This document shows, one piece after another, positions 21,788 through 32,833 of a stretch of DNA of 64,000 bases. The translations under genes were made by a program, and so were the position numbers. The stretch is from Zea mays (Eukaryota > Streptophyta > Magnoliopsida > Poales > Poaceae). Location of the stretch: contig NC_050099.1 in NCBI RefSeq assembly GCF_902167145.1, forward strand, positions 64,560,942 to 64,624,941. Reading direction: 5' to 3'. Numbering within the stretch: the first letter of the stretch is position 1; the number at the start of each line of letters is the position of its first letter. The notes beneath the pieces were generated by a model. The model saw only the letters and a list, made by a program, of their open reading frames with translations. It was not told where the DNA came from and ran no database searches.

Positions 21788-22723
21788 TCAGTTGCCACGG
21801 TAGGATTCTTTACCCTTAGCTACATATATTTTGTGTTCGTCCTATCCACCAAAAAGCCATAAACTATTTTTGCCATAGCCTTTTCTTTCAATCTGTTGTT
21901 CCAGTGAGTTTTGTTAAGTTTCAGTCCTTAGAATCTTTGTTTAGTTACTGGTCACTCTATCCTTTGTGTTTCCTTTGAGTCTCTTATATATATCTGAAAA
22001 TATCCACAAAAAGAGTATTCTGAAAAAAAAACCTCATCATTTCCTTCGCGTTAACTTTGATCCTATTTAAGTTATATCTGCTGGTTGAGTTCTTTGTCAA
22101 TTATTATAAAGTGTGCAATATCATATCAGATCTCCGTGTTTAGTTCTCTAAAAAAAGAGTATCAAAAAAAAGAGAAGAAAGAAAAGTACCAAAAAAGTGT
22201 TGAGCAATATTGTGAAAGAAAAGAAGAACGATCGGTTTGTTTTATGTGCACAAGTGCTGAAAGTTCATCAAGTTGTTCAACCAGTTTGCTATTGTCTTTT
22301 GGTGCAAAATTTTGGTTGGGTCTGATCGCAACACTTGCATTCCAATCATACTCCTTGATTTGCATCAAATCTGAAATTTCTTTGCGCGTGTGTTTGATCT
22401 ACTTCCATCACTCGAATCTTATGGTCAGCACTAGGCAGTGAACTTCTAGTTGGATTGTTATTTAACTTTACAACAACTTGGATTCAGATTGCATTCCTTG
22501 TTTACTATTCCCCCACCAAGCTCCACATATAAGTCATCGTAATCGGTACTCTGGTCTTGTATTCGCTTAACCACCACTTTCTTGTTACCACCACACATTT
22601 TCTTGCAACCCGCAGGGAACTCATAAGAGCTTTGGTTGGTAAGAGTGGTGAGGTTGTGAGGTTGTATATAGCTTCATATTCCACCTATATTTGTTGCCTT
22701 GTCGCCACTAATTTCGCAGGAAG
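21788..22723 (+). other. Untranslated leader of the chromovirus
   Basis: About 940 bp lie between the primer binding site and the gag ATG. They are rich in T and short A runs, with no convincing frame. A frame of 118 codons at 22085 shows no known motif and is taken as chance. Confidence 0.6.
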
Positions 22724-25492
22724 ATGGATCCCAACGTTGAGATTAAAGAATGTGTCACCATGATACAATTCAATGAGCTCAAACAAAGCATAGAAGCCAA
22801 GCAAGATCTGTTGGCACAAGATCTTCAGACACTTATGGCTGAAATCAAAGGTCGTCATCAACTCCCTGACGGTGCAAGAAACCATGATGAAGATGGGGAG
22901 GAAGGTGAAGGAAATTATTCTAGAAGAGCAAGTGAACATGGGAGGAGAAATCAAGGTGCTGCACATGGTAGAGGAAGAGGCCGGAAACGAAGAAATAATG
23001 ACAATGAAGAATCTGAATTTGGGGTTGATGATCATAGAGGCGTCAACCAAGAAGAGAGATTTGGGAAGCTTAAGTTTACCATGCCAAAACTTGATGGTAG
23101 ATCTAATCCTGAAGATTATTTCACATGGGAATTGAAGGTGGAGAAAATCTTCCGCCTACATAATTATTCAGAGGAGAAGAAACTTGCAATGACATCTCTT
23201 GAGTTTGAAGGATATGCTCTGATTTGGTGGGAGCAACTTCTTCGTGATCGTGAAGAAGATGGAGAGGACCCTATTATCACTTGGCAAGAGATGAAGCGAG
23301 AAATGAGAATTCGTTTTGTGCCGAAGCATTATCGGCGTGATCTTTTTGATAAATTGCAGAATTTGAGGCAAGGAAGTTGCTCTGTTGAGGAGTATTATAA
23401 GCAGATGGAGAAGGCCATGATTAGAGCCAATGTGTATGAAGACGAAGAGCAAACCATTGCACGTTTCATGGCTGGGTTACACCGCAACATTCACCGTATT
23501 GTTGAGTTTCAGCCGTACCAACGTCTTATTGATTTAGTACATCAAGCCACCAAAGCTGAACGCCAGCTGCAGCAAGATGCTAAGAACAACAAACCTTTGT
23601 CATATGGTGCACGAACCATGACTGGAGGAAGCTCAAGGTTTACTGTTGCACCCTTAGCATCAAAAGATTCAACTGGAGACTTGCGATCCCACATCCAAAG
23701 CAATTATAGTGGAAAGAACGCTACTGCTCCAATCATGGGTTCTAAATCAGCAGCATCCACTTCTACATCAGTGGGCTCTACAACCAAGAGTAGTGGTATT
23801 CAGTGCTTCAAATGTGGAGGTTGTGGTCATGTCATTAAGGAGTGTCCAAACAATCGTGTGATCCTTGTGACCGATGATGGAGAATATACATCAGCTAGTG
23901 AAGAGGAAGCTGAAGCAGGAAATGTAGATGACATTGATAAATCTAAAGAACATACGGGATGTGAATTTGAGCATGGTACCACTCTTGTGGTTACACAAAT
24001 ATTGAGTGTTCAAATGAAAGAAGCTGAAATTGGACAGTGACATAATCTTTTTCAAACGAGAGCAAAAGTGCAAGACAAAGTAGTAATGGTGATCATTGAT
24101 GGAGGAAGCTGTCATAATCTTGTAAGTCGTGAGATGGTTGAAAACCTTGGTCTGAAGTTGCAGCGACACCCTCATCCATATCATGTCCAATGGTTGAATG
24201 AATCAAGAGATATCAAGATTGGTTATAAGGTGAAAGTTTCATTCAAGATTGGAGAGTATGTTGACACAGTGGAGTGTGATGTTGCACCCATGTCTGTGTG
24301 TCACTTGCTGCTGGGAAGACCTTGGCAATATGACCGTTATTCTCAGCATTATGGAATAACAAATCAGTACACACTAGATCTGAAAGGGAGAAAGTATGTA
24401 CTCAAGCCTATGACCCCTCAACAAATCATGGTTGAACACTTACAAAAGAAAACTGAAATTAGTGCAGCAAGTAGAGGAGGAGAAGAGCAAAAGAAATTGA
24501 GTTCCATCCACAATTCGGTGAGCGAGTGCTACAAGCCAAATTCAAGAGATAAAAGGAAGGAAGAGGGAGAACATCTAGTTATGCTAGCCACAAAATCTGA
24601 GCTGAGAGAAGTGAGGAACAACCCATATCAAGTACTCTTTGTACTTGTGAACAAAGATGTTTTGATTTCTCCTAACAACATAACATCTCTTCCTAGTGTT
24701 GTGGCTAATCTTTTGCAGGACTTTGAAGACGTGTTTCCACAAGAAACATCGGTTGGACTACCTCCAATTCGAGGGATTGAGCATCAAATCGATCTTATTC
24801 CAGGGGCTGCACTTCCTAACCGTCCACCATATCAAACCAATCCTGAAGAAACTAAGGAAATACAAAGGCAAGTGCAAGAACTTCTTGATAGAGGTTTTGT
24901 TCGTGAAAGCTTAAGCCCTTGTGCTGTTCCTATGATTTTTGTACCTAAGAAAGATGGATCTTGGAGGATGTGTGTTGATTGGAGAGCTATAAATAATATT
25001 ACCGTTCGCTATCGCCATCCTATTCCACGGCTATATGGTATGCTTGATAAATTAAGTGGTTCCACAATTTTTACTAAAATTGATTTGAGAAGTGGATACC
25101 ATCAAATAAGAATTAAAACTAGAGATGAATGGAAAACTACATTTAGAACAAAATTTGGGTTGTATGAATGGTTAGTGATGCCATTTGGTTTGACAAATGC
25201 TCCTAGTACTTTTATGAGATTAATGAACCATGTCTTAAGAACTTTCATTGGAAAATTTATTGTTGTCTACTTTGATGATATTCTAATTTATAACAAATCT
25301 TTTGATGAACATGTGAAACACATCTGGCAAGTCTTAGATGAGCTTAAAAAGGAGAAATTATTTGCTAATCTTGAGAAGTGTAGTTTTTGCATAGACCATG
25401 TTGTGTTTCTTGGCTTTGATGTTTCAGGAAAGGGAATAGAAGTGGATGAATCCAAGGTGAAAGCAATCAAGGATTGACTAGCTCCAACGAAT
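22724..25492 (+). pseudogene. Chromovirus gag-protease-reverse transcriptase, two nonsense codons
   Basis: The ATG at 22724 opens a gag of 438 codons. An acidic and arginine/glycine-rich N-terminus is followed by the Gag core (DYFTWELKVEKIF ... GYALIWWEQL) and one CCHC knuckle at residues 361-374 (C-x2-C-x4-H-x4-C). TGA at 24038 stops it, but the next 469 codons continue in the same frame, so gag and pol were one polyprotein. Protease has VIIDGGSCHNLVS near 24090. Reverse transcriptase shows [35 protein letters not shown] and VVYFDDILIY (FDD in place of YxDD). A second TGA at 25475 falls where chromoviruses normally have tryptophan. Sequence after about 25490 jumps to the integrase end. Confidence 0.85.
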
Positions 25493-26206
25493 GAAAGAAC
25501 CAATATGGAAGCTTCCAAGCGGGCTGCATACATAAAAAAGATACATGAGAAGACTAAGGAAGCAATTGAGCTCAAAACAGTGCGCAAGGCTGCAAACATG
25601 AACAAGCATAGGAAGAAAGTGTTATTTGAACCGGGTGACTTGGTTTGGATTCCCTTGCGCAAGGAGCGTTTTCCTGATCAGCGCAAATTCAAATTGATGC
25701 CACGAGGAGATTGTCCATTTCATGTTCTTACCAAGATCAATGATAATGCATACAAGATAGACCTTCCACCAAGCTATGGCGTGAGCAACACGTTCAATGT
25801 TGCTGACCTCTTACCATATACAAGTGAAGACACTTCAGAGTCGAGGATGACTCCTTTTCAAAGGGAGGAGGATGATATGACCACGCCATTAAGCAACATG
25901 TTACAACCCCCAAGTCATACTACATCAACTCAAGTACAACCAACATCATCACCAACCCAAGTCTTTGATGGACCAATTACACGTAGCCGAGCTAAGAAGC
26001 TACAGCAAGAGGTGCACACGCTACTTTATGAATTTCAATTAAACACTAATGAGAACTTTATGCTACCTATGTCGTGTATGTTGATATTACTTAGGTTCAC
26101 CAAAGAGGAAGGACAAAACATATCAAGGGCGAATCAGCAAGAAGAGCTATGTCCGAGTGAGTCTAGCGCTACAGAACCGTCCAGAAGAAACAGTCATATC
26201 TTTTGA
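25493..26206 (+). pseudogene. Chromovirus integrase C-terminus extending into the 3' LTR
   Basis: The frame is the same as the upstream gag-pol. It encodes a chromovirus integrase tail: FEPGDLVWIPLRKERFP, then a GDCPFHVLTKINDNAYKI-type segment and FNVADLLPY. The polypurine tract and the LTR start lie inside the coding sequence, and the frame stays open for about 111 codons in the LTR, to TGA/TAA at 26204-26206. The LTR-encoded part contains GPITRSRAKKLQ, similar to the short basic CR-type motif reported at the end of CRM integrases and thought to guide targeting to centromeric chromatin. The integrase catalytic core (D, D, E) is absent through deletion. Targeting function is inference. Confidence 0.7.
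25859..25872 (+). promoter_or_regulatory. Polypurine tract of the chromovirus
   Basis: AAAGGGAGGAGGA sits directly before the 3' LTR and is also coding in the pol frame. Confidence 0.8.
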
Positions 26207-27044
26207 TTCTCAAAAGCTATGAAGGCCCATAAGTACTTTTTGGAAAGCTCTTGAAGTATAATTTACAATGCTTCTAAAGCCTACTTAACCACATCTACCA
26301 GAAAGGCAGCCGACCAACTTTAGTACTGACTGGTCAGAAGGTCAATAGTCTGCTTGATGACCAAGTTTTTGTATTAAACTGCATCATTCTACGAAGTTTC
26401 ATTAAGCATGCTATATATGGTGAGAAAGCTTATCAAGTTAGCTTTCCAACGCAACCAGTCCCACATCATTTGGAGATTCTTAGAAAAAGTTATTATCAAA
26501 CTACTGAAGGCTGCACAGAAGTCAAACAGCCACACGGAATTCAGTTCTGCAGATCTCCCGAAGAGGCTCCTTCATATTAGCACGTGAAATTACTTTTGTT
26601 TCGTGTTTATACCTCACTAAGGCTGGTTGTTACTAGTATAAATACCCCCCTATGTCTATGATGTAAGGCAGCTTATGATAATCTAAAACAGAACCCCTTT
26701 GTTCAGCTGTGTGCTAACAAATATTGAGAGTGATCACTACCCCTTTGCTCTTGTGAATTCCTTCGCGGGATTGCAGAAGCGGCGCTTCATCCGCTCCCAA
26801 TTGGTGCTCCTACTCCCTTCGAGGTCTCCTCGATTGATTGTAGGCTGTGTTGATTGGTTCTTTGAGAGTGTGGTTGGGCGAATCCTCGATTCAGGCTGCC
26901 GGTTAAAGACGGTGGTTGGCTTCGAGTTTTATTTGTCAGGTTGCACTAGTTATCGCTGCTTGCAGCAAGTTATCTTGGCTTCTTTGAAGCTAGTTATCTA
27001 AAGATTGATCCTACGTCGTGAAGATCGGGCATCGTGACGCATCA
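25873..27044 (+). repeat. 3' LTR of the chromovirus
   Basis: It has the same length (1172 bp) as the 5' LTR, with about 30 substitutions and two compensating one-base gaps by eye. The first 334 bp are coding. The right flank GGTAG is the imperfect target duplication. Confidence 0.9.
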
Positions 27045-27049
27045 GGTAG

Positions 27050-28643
27050 CCACCATGGCCGGACTTTAGGGAGCAGCGGTAGGGGGCCGTGGGGGAGGAG
27101 AGCGCCATGGGAGGGAGGAGCTCGGTCGGCCCTAGGAGATGGGCGCCATGGATGAGAGAGCGCAGAGACATCACACCATGGTTGAGGGCGCGTGGAGCAT
27201 GGAGCTCGCAGGGGTCGGCGGCCATGGAAGACTTAGGGGCAGGGAGGAGCTCTGCGCCTAGGGAGAAGGGCGCCGGCTCTCGCTGCTGGACCAGAGAGGA
27301 AGAAAAGACGAGATGGCATGAAGGAGAAGGGAGAGGGTGGGCTGCCATATATAGAGCCAAGCTCTGGACATGTCAGACTGCACCAGCAGGTGGGAGGTGT
27401 TGTAGTGACGACCTTGGACGACGTGTTTTGGCATTTTCCGCTTGGAATCGGAACTTGATTGCTGCACAAAATATCTTCCTTGATCTATACTCTACAAATC
27501 TTGTGCAACACTTGAGGTGATTCGGGCACTGGTTAGAGAGATGAAGACCTACGAAAATTGGTTTGTCAGTGGCTTAGAAAACAGTGGAAACTCGTGAAAA
27601 CTGAATGTCAAAGCATGTCAAACGGAATTGGATGAATGCCATCTTTTAATATGTTGTGCCCCTATTAGTTATTAACAACTTTTATATATGGGAAAACTTG
27701 AGTTGTTCAACAAAAATTTAGGAACACGAGACGTCGACCCGATCCCGAACGATGCTGATTTCAGACAGAAGAATTCGAATCCTGAAATCAGATTTTTATT
27801 CTATCTTGATGGCACTGTTTGATATACTTAGAGATTGAATCAAGGATTGGTTTAAATATAATATTTGTTGTATAACATAGGTTCTACAACTTTTATTAAA
27901 GGTAAAACTTCATATCTTGAATATAAATTAAAGTTTCACTTTGGTCAATGTAGCATCGTTATAAAGCTCAAATTATATTTTAAGGCAATCGGGGTATTTT
28001 CTCGACATTTTCTTGGCATTTTCTCTACATGAACACTTAATAACTTTTGTTGTAGAGTTCATATAGAGTGTTTTGGGAAAGTTGGCATGACTTGGTTGAA
28101 TTTATAGATTTTCTTTTACTTAATCGAGCAGTCTCAGGCAAGCATAGGATTTATAATTTCACACGAATATTTGGTTCAAACTTTAAGAAATCTTTAGAAT
28201 ACACTTGATATATAGAGATGAATAATGACATAAAGATAACAAGATGATTTGCATAAAAATTAATTAGAGGTTCACACAAAGAGATCCTGCGGGAGATTGC
28301 GGATTCGAATTAAGTATTTGGACGTAGACCGACTATCGAGAAAGCGGATGCGGACACTGATTGGATAACATAACAACTATCGAGAGTCCGAATAAATGAG
28401 TCTGGACGGGAGTTGCGAGATGAGATTGACTTTCGAATCTGCATATGTTTCAAGAGACAAAAGTTTTAACAGGCTCCAAATTTGGTTGTTCTTGAGATCG
28501 AATAATTCCAAACTTGGTGAAACATTCATGAGTAACTTGATGAATGGAGATAGATGTGATCGAGAAATAGAAATTTTCACTGAGCATCCGAGATTAGGAT
28601 AAATCTCTCGACATAACACGAAATAGACACCTGAGGTGTCACA
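27050..28643 (-). repeat. 5' LTR of the LARD-like element, segment 3 (start of the LTR)
   Basis: On the minus strand the LTR starts at 28643 with TGTGACACCTCAGG. It holds U3, a TATA box at 27354-27345 and a GC-rich segment (27050-27340) downstream of it. Long frames in the GC-rich part have no recognisable product. Confidence 0.75.
27345..27354 (-). promoter_or_regulatory. TATA box of the LARD-like 5' LTR
   Basis: The minus strand reads CTATATATGG about 1.29 kb from the LTR start, with a GC-rich leader following. It is the likely core promoter. Confidence 0.6.
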
Positions 28644-29473
28644 CGCGTGGCTAGCGCCAACGGTCGGCAGGGGGCACTGGACTGTCCGGTGTGCAACGGA
28701 CAGTGTCCGATGCGCCAACTGCCACGAATCTGCAACGGTCGTCTGCGCCAGAATAGAAAGGAGATCGCGCACCGGACATGAACAGTGGTTGTCCGATGGT
28801 GCACCGGACTGTCTGGTGCGCCACCTGACATAAGGCAAGGATAGCCTTCCTTGTTGGCCTCCAATGGCTCCTAGCTGCCTTGGGGTTATAAAAGGGACCC
28901 CTAGGCGCATGGAGGAGTAACCCCAAGCATTCAAGAAACATTCTAAGCCTCCAAGGCTCCAACTTCGCGCATTTGTTTCTTTGAGATAGTGAATTGAGCT
29001 CCATTTGAGTTGTGAACTCCGTGGGTTGTGTTTTGAGCTCAAGTTGTGACTTGTGTGCGTGATTGTGCTGTGATTTGAGTCTTGTGTGTGTTGCTCTCCC
29101 CTTCCCTACTTCCGTGCTTCTTTTGTGATCATAATTGTAAGGGCGAGAGGCTCCAAGTTGTGGAGATTCCTCGCAAATGGGAGAAAGTCAAAGAAAGGAA
29201 AAACCGTGGTATTCAAGTTGATCATTGGATCACTTGAAAGGGGTTGAGTGCAACCCTCGTCCATTGGGACGCCACAACGTGGAAGTAGGCAAGTATTTCT
29301 TGGCTGAACCATGGGATAAAAATCGCGTGTCTCTTGTGTGCTTTACCTTTGATTATCTGTGTTCAAGAACTCGCTTCAAGCACTTAGCCGTTCTAATTTT
29401 CATAATCAAGTTTTGTGGCTATTAGTGTTGAACTTTATAGGATCACCTATTCACCCCCCTCTAGGTGCTCTCA
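28644..29473 (+). mobile_element. Sirevirus (Copia) LTR, right part only
   Basis: It ends CACCCCCCTCTAGGTGCTCTCA, the usual Sirevirus LTR end, and carries copies of GGACTGTCCGGTGTGC-type palindromes at 28670-28830 and a TATA box (TTATAAAAG) at 28886. By comparison with the complete LTR at 39608-40883 about 360 bp are missing on the left, exactly at the border of the LARD-like element, so that element inserted here. No primer binding site follows the end, so this is a 3' or solo LTR. It landed in the RNase H region of the Tekay-like element. Confidence 0.8.
28886..28894 (+). promoter_or_regulatory. TATA box of the partial Sirevirus LTR
   Basis: TTATAAAAG about 590 bp before the LTR end, at the same relative position as in the LTR at 39608. 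Confidence 0.6.
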
Positions 29474-30978
29474 CTCTTCCTGCTAAGTGCATCTGCAACC
29501 ACATTTGCTTTGCCTGGGTGATAATGAATCTCCAGCTCATAGTCTTTGATCAATTCTAGCCATCTTCGCTGCCTCATGTTTAACTCTGACTGAGTGAATA
29601 TGTACTTGAGGCTCTTGTGGTCCATGTAGATATCACACTTCTGCCCATAAAGATAATGTCTCCAGGTCTTCAATGCATGAACCACTGCTGCTAGCTCCAA
29701 ATCATGAGTGGGGTAATTCTTCTCATGAACTTTCAATTGTCGGGACAAGTATGCCACTACTTTCCCTTCCTGCATTAACACACATCCCAGTCCAGTGTAC
29801 GAAGCATCACAATATACCGAGAATGGCTTGTGAACATCTGGTAAAACCAATACCGATGTTGTTGTCAACTTCTGCTTCAACATTTCAAATGATTCTTGGC
29901 ACGCTGGGGTCCACCTGAACTCAACCTTCTTTGCTAGCAGGGCTGTCATTGGTCTAGCAATCTTGGAGAAACCTTCAATGAAACGCCGATAATAACCGGC
30001 CATTCCAATGAAACTCTTAATTCCTCGGACATCTTTTGGTGCTTTCCAGTCCAGAATTGCTGCTACCTTCTTTGGATCCACAACTAGTCCATCTCGGTTT
30101 ATAATATGACCTAATAGAACTTTGCTGATCCAGAACTCGCACTTGCTAAGCTTGGCATACAACTGGCAATCTCGTAACCTCTGAAGTACCTTCCTCAAAT
30201 GTTCTTCATGCTCTTGCTCATTCTAGGAATATACGAGAATATCATCAATGAACACCACTACAAACTTGTCGAGAAAGTCCATGAACACACTGTTCATCAG
30301 ATACATGAAGTAAGATGGCGCGTTCGTCAATCCGAATGACATAACCATGAACTCATATAATCCATACTTGGTGATGAATGTTGTCTTTAGTATATCTGCG
30401 GGTCGGATTATGAGCTGATGGTAACCTGACCTCAGATCTATCTTTGAGCACACACTGGCTCCTCTCAACTGATCAAATAAATCTTCAATTCGAGGCAGGG
30501 GGTACTTGTTCTTGATAGTGACTTCATTCAAAGCTCTGTAATCGATGCACATCCTCTTTGTGCCATCCTTCTTCTCCACAAATAGTACTAGGGCTGTCCC
30601 AGGTGAGGTACTTGGTCTGATATAACCTTTCTCTAACAACTCATCAATTTGCTTCTTGAGTTCCACCAACTCTGGTCCAGACACTCGATAGGCTCTCATG
30701 GAAATAGGGGCTGTGCCTAGGATAAGCTCTATGGCAAATTCAACTTTCCTTTCAGGTGGCATGCCTGGTAACTCCTCAGGGAATACATCGGGGAATTCCT
30801 GCACAATCCTAATTGCCTCAATAGGATTGGACTCCTTGTCATCTACTGATAAATGGTGACAGGCTCCTTCTTCTAGTTCAGGTAAGTACAGCTTGGTTAC
30901 TACTTCCTTTCCGGATGGGGACACCAACTTAACTGTTCTCTTGTCACAACTGACAGTGGCTTGATTCTGTGTAGCCAA
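29474..30978 (-). pseudogene. Tekay-like reverse transcriptase and RNase H, truncated
   Basis: The minus strand encodes [18 protein letters not shown], then [42 protein letters not shown] and [11 protein letters not shown] (FIDD in place of YxDD). A TAG near 30225-30223 interrupts, then the same frame resumes with the thumb and RNase [35 protein letters not shown] and [14 protein letters not shown]. The D, E and D RNase H positions are visible. It ends in the ADALSRKS segment at the Sirevirus border. The enzyme would copy the RNA genome; integrase is absent. Confidence 0.85.
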
Positions 30979-31039
30979 TTCATCCCTAGGATGACATCTA
31001 ACCCCTGAGTTCCCATTACTATTAAGCTAGCAGGGAAGT

Positions 31040-31408
31040 CTATCCCCTTATTTCAATCCTTAGATTTGGACAAATCCTATTGGACTGAACTTTTCCCCCA
31101 ACTGAATTAACTCTTAAAGGTGGAATCATTGGTTCTATGGGGATGTTATGTGATTCTACCCAAGATGCAGAAACAAAAGAATGTGTGGCACCAGTATCAA
31201 ATAGTACTTTTGCTGGGTAGGATTCGACTGGAAACATACCTACTGCCACGTCCTGAGCATCCTGGATTGCTTCGGCCTCTAGGTGATTCACCTTTCCACG
31301 GTTGTAGGCCTGACCACGGACTCCTGGTGCTAGATGTGGTGCTCCTTGTCTTGCTGGGGCGTTGACTGCTGGCGGCTGCTGAGCTGCTTTCTTTGGACAG
31401 TTCTTCAC
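31040..31408 (-). pseudogene. Tekay-like protease
   Basis: The minus strand has VLFDTGATHSFVSASWV near 31180-31130, the aspartic protease signature with DTG intact. A one-base loss near 31045 breaks the frame into the following pol sequence, whose [18 protein letters not shown] second protease segment is still visible at about 31010-30965. The frame upstream continues into the gag knuckle. Confidence 0.75.
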
Positions 31409-32482
31409 CTAGTGATTTTGTTCTCCACAAGCATGCACGACCTCCTACTTGCGCTGGGGCTGCTTGGCCATCTTGGTTGGTTGCTAGGGCAGGAAGACGA
31501 GCTGCCTGGTTGTTCTGACGTTGGTACTAATTTCCTCCCGACTGAGTGTCCTGACGGTATTGCTGCTGCTGCTGTTGAGGAAACTGCCTCTAGTACTGGT
31601 GCTGATGATGACGCTGATGCTGGTGAACTTGCTTGAATTGCTGTGGTGAGTTGCCTGAGTAGCGAGGACGACTGCTACTCCCGGCCTGAGGTCCACCAAT
31701 CTTGCGCTTCCTAACCTCCATCTCCCGACGCTTCCTTTCTATCATGATTTCTCTGTCTATCAAATGCTGGAAGGTGGGGAAAGTGTGGTTCATTAGCTGG
31801 TAATGGAGGGGATCAACCAATCCTCTCAGAAAGTGGTACTACCTCTTAGCATCCGTGTTAACGTCTTCTGGGGCATAACCTGACAGCTGCAAAAACTTAT
31901 CCCTGTACTCACTGACAGACAGGGGACCTTACTTCAGGGTGAGAAACTCCTCCTTTCTCACTATCATTTGTCCCTCGGGCACATGGTAGCGGCAAAAGTT
32001 GTCCCTGAACTCCTCCCAAGTAATGGCTTCAGTGTTGGCATGGGTGGTGAGATAAGACTCCCACCAAGACTGTGCTGCTCCCCTCAGCTGTCGGGGACCA
32101 TACAACACCTTCTCCCAGTCGTTGCACTGGGCAGTGTGCAACTCACGCTCCACGGTACACAGCCAATATTTCGCATCCATGGGATCAGCAGAGTGGGCAA
32201 AGACAGGGGATGGCCCCTCATGAACTCTGCCCACTTGTCTCTAGGCACTTGTGGCATCTGAACTTGCACTGGAGGCTAAGGTGGGGGTGGCTGCTGCTGC
32301 ACCTGCTGCATCACTGCTAAGGTCTGACCAATTGCCTGAACTACCTGAGTTTGCATCATGAACATCTGCTCCACTGTCATCGGAGGTGGCGGTGGCAACT
32401 GTTGCTGCTGAGCTGCATCCTCCTAGGGTGCCTGTTATTCTGGCTAAGCACGCCTCGCACCTCTGCGCCTGTTCTCAGACAT
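31409..32482 (-). pseudogene. Tekay-like gag, degraded
   Basis: The likely ATG is at 32482 (MSENRRRGARRA), followed by a glutamine-rich stretch. The core has a DAKYWLCTVERELHTAQC-type segment with QLRGAAQSWWESYL and EFRDNFCRYHVPEGQM (about 32190-31960). A TAG-interrupted CCHC-like knuckle (CGEQNH-x-VKNC) lies at about 31430-31395. Several TAG codons and frame changes interrupt it. It would be the particle structural protein. Confidence 0.7.
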
Positions 32483-32833
32483 CTGTAGAAACCACACACA
32501 TATTAGATCTGACTCTGCAGTCTTTCAGCATAAGAAAAGATATACGGAAATCTTCACAGCACTGAACAAATGATCATCTTCACTAACAACTTCTCATATA
32601 AAGAGAAAAGTGGAAATAAATGGATCACCCAACTAAATAACTGACTTTATTAATAACTACACCAAGTTACAGGGGACACCCACACCTTGATGATAATCAT
32701 TACAAAGATCCAACTTCATTACATGTCCATCATAACAAGCATTCCAACATGTGAAAAGCAAACTAACTCTATCTAATACTGACTAGACTAAGACACTGAA
32801 TTAAACATTATTACAGACTCCGACTTCATCGAT

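Larger units (their letters stand above)
20601..27044 (+). mobile_element. Chromovirus-type Gypsy element, CRM-clade candidate, internally deleted
   Basis: Two 1172 bp LTRs (TGATATGACC ... GACGCATCA) flank gag, protease, reverse transcriptase and only the C-terminal end of integrase. RNase H and the integrase core are absent, removed by a deletion at about 25490-25505 that keeps the frame. The reading frame continues about 334 bp into the 3' LTR, a trait described for CRM chromoviruses. The flanks are AGTAG (20596-20600) and GGTAG (27045-27049), a target duplication with one mismatch. The LTRs differ by about 30 substitutions by eye (near 2.6 percent). CRM membership is inference from the LTR overlap and the C-terminal motif; Reina-type is the alternative. 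Confidence 0.8.
1..28643 (-). mobile_element. Large coding-free Del/Tekay-type LTR element (LARD-like), split by two nested elements
   Basis: The element reads right to left. Its 5' LTR starts at 28643 with TGTGACACC and ends at 1788; a tRNA-Met-type primer binding site follows at 1785-1774. A polypurine tract at 278-265 adjoins the 3' LTR, which starts at 264 with the same TGTGACACC. Positions 1-264 and 28380-28643 align without net gaps and with about 8 mismatches by eye. Two insertions interrupt the 5' LTR: Huck-like at 5440-19753 and a chromovirus at 20601-27044. Without them the LTR is about 6.1 kb and the internal region only about 1.5 kb, with no gag or pol. It must have moved with proteins supplied by a relative. 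The right edge lies inside a Sirevirus LTR; the left edge is outside the window. Confidence 0.8.

Noticed and set aside
22085..22441. 118-codon frame in the chromovirus leader as a small gene
   Set aside because: No motif, low-complexity serine/lysine composition, and it lies in a T-rich untranslated leader.
27050..27520. 143-codon plus-strand frame near a TATA-like sequence as a host gene
   Set aside because: It lies in the GC-rich leader of the LARD-like LTR opposite to its transcription, without splice sites or a recognisable product.
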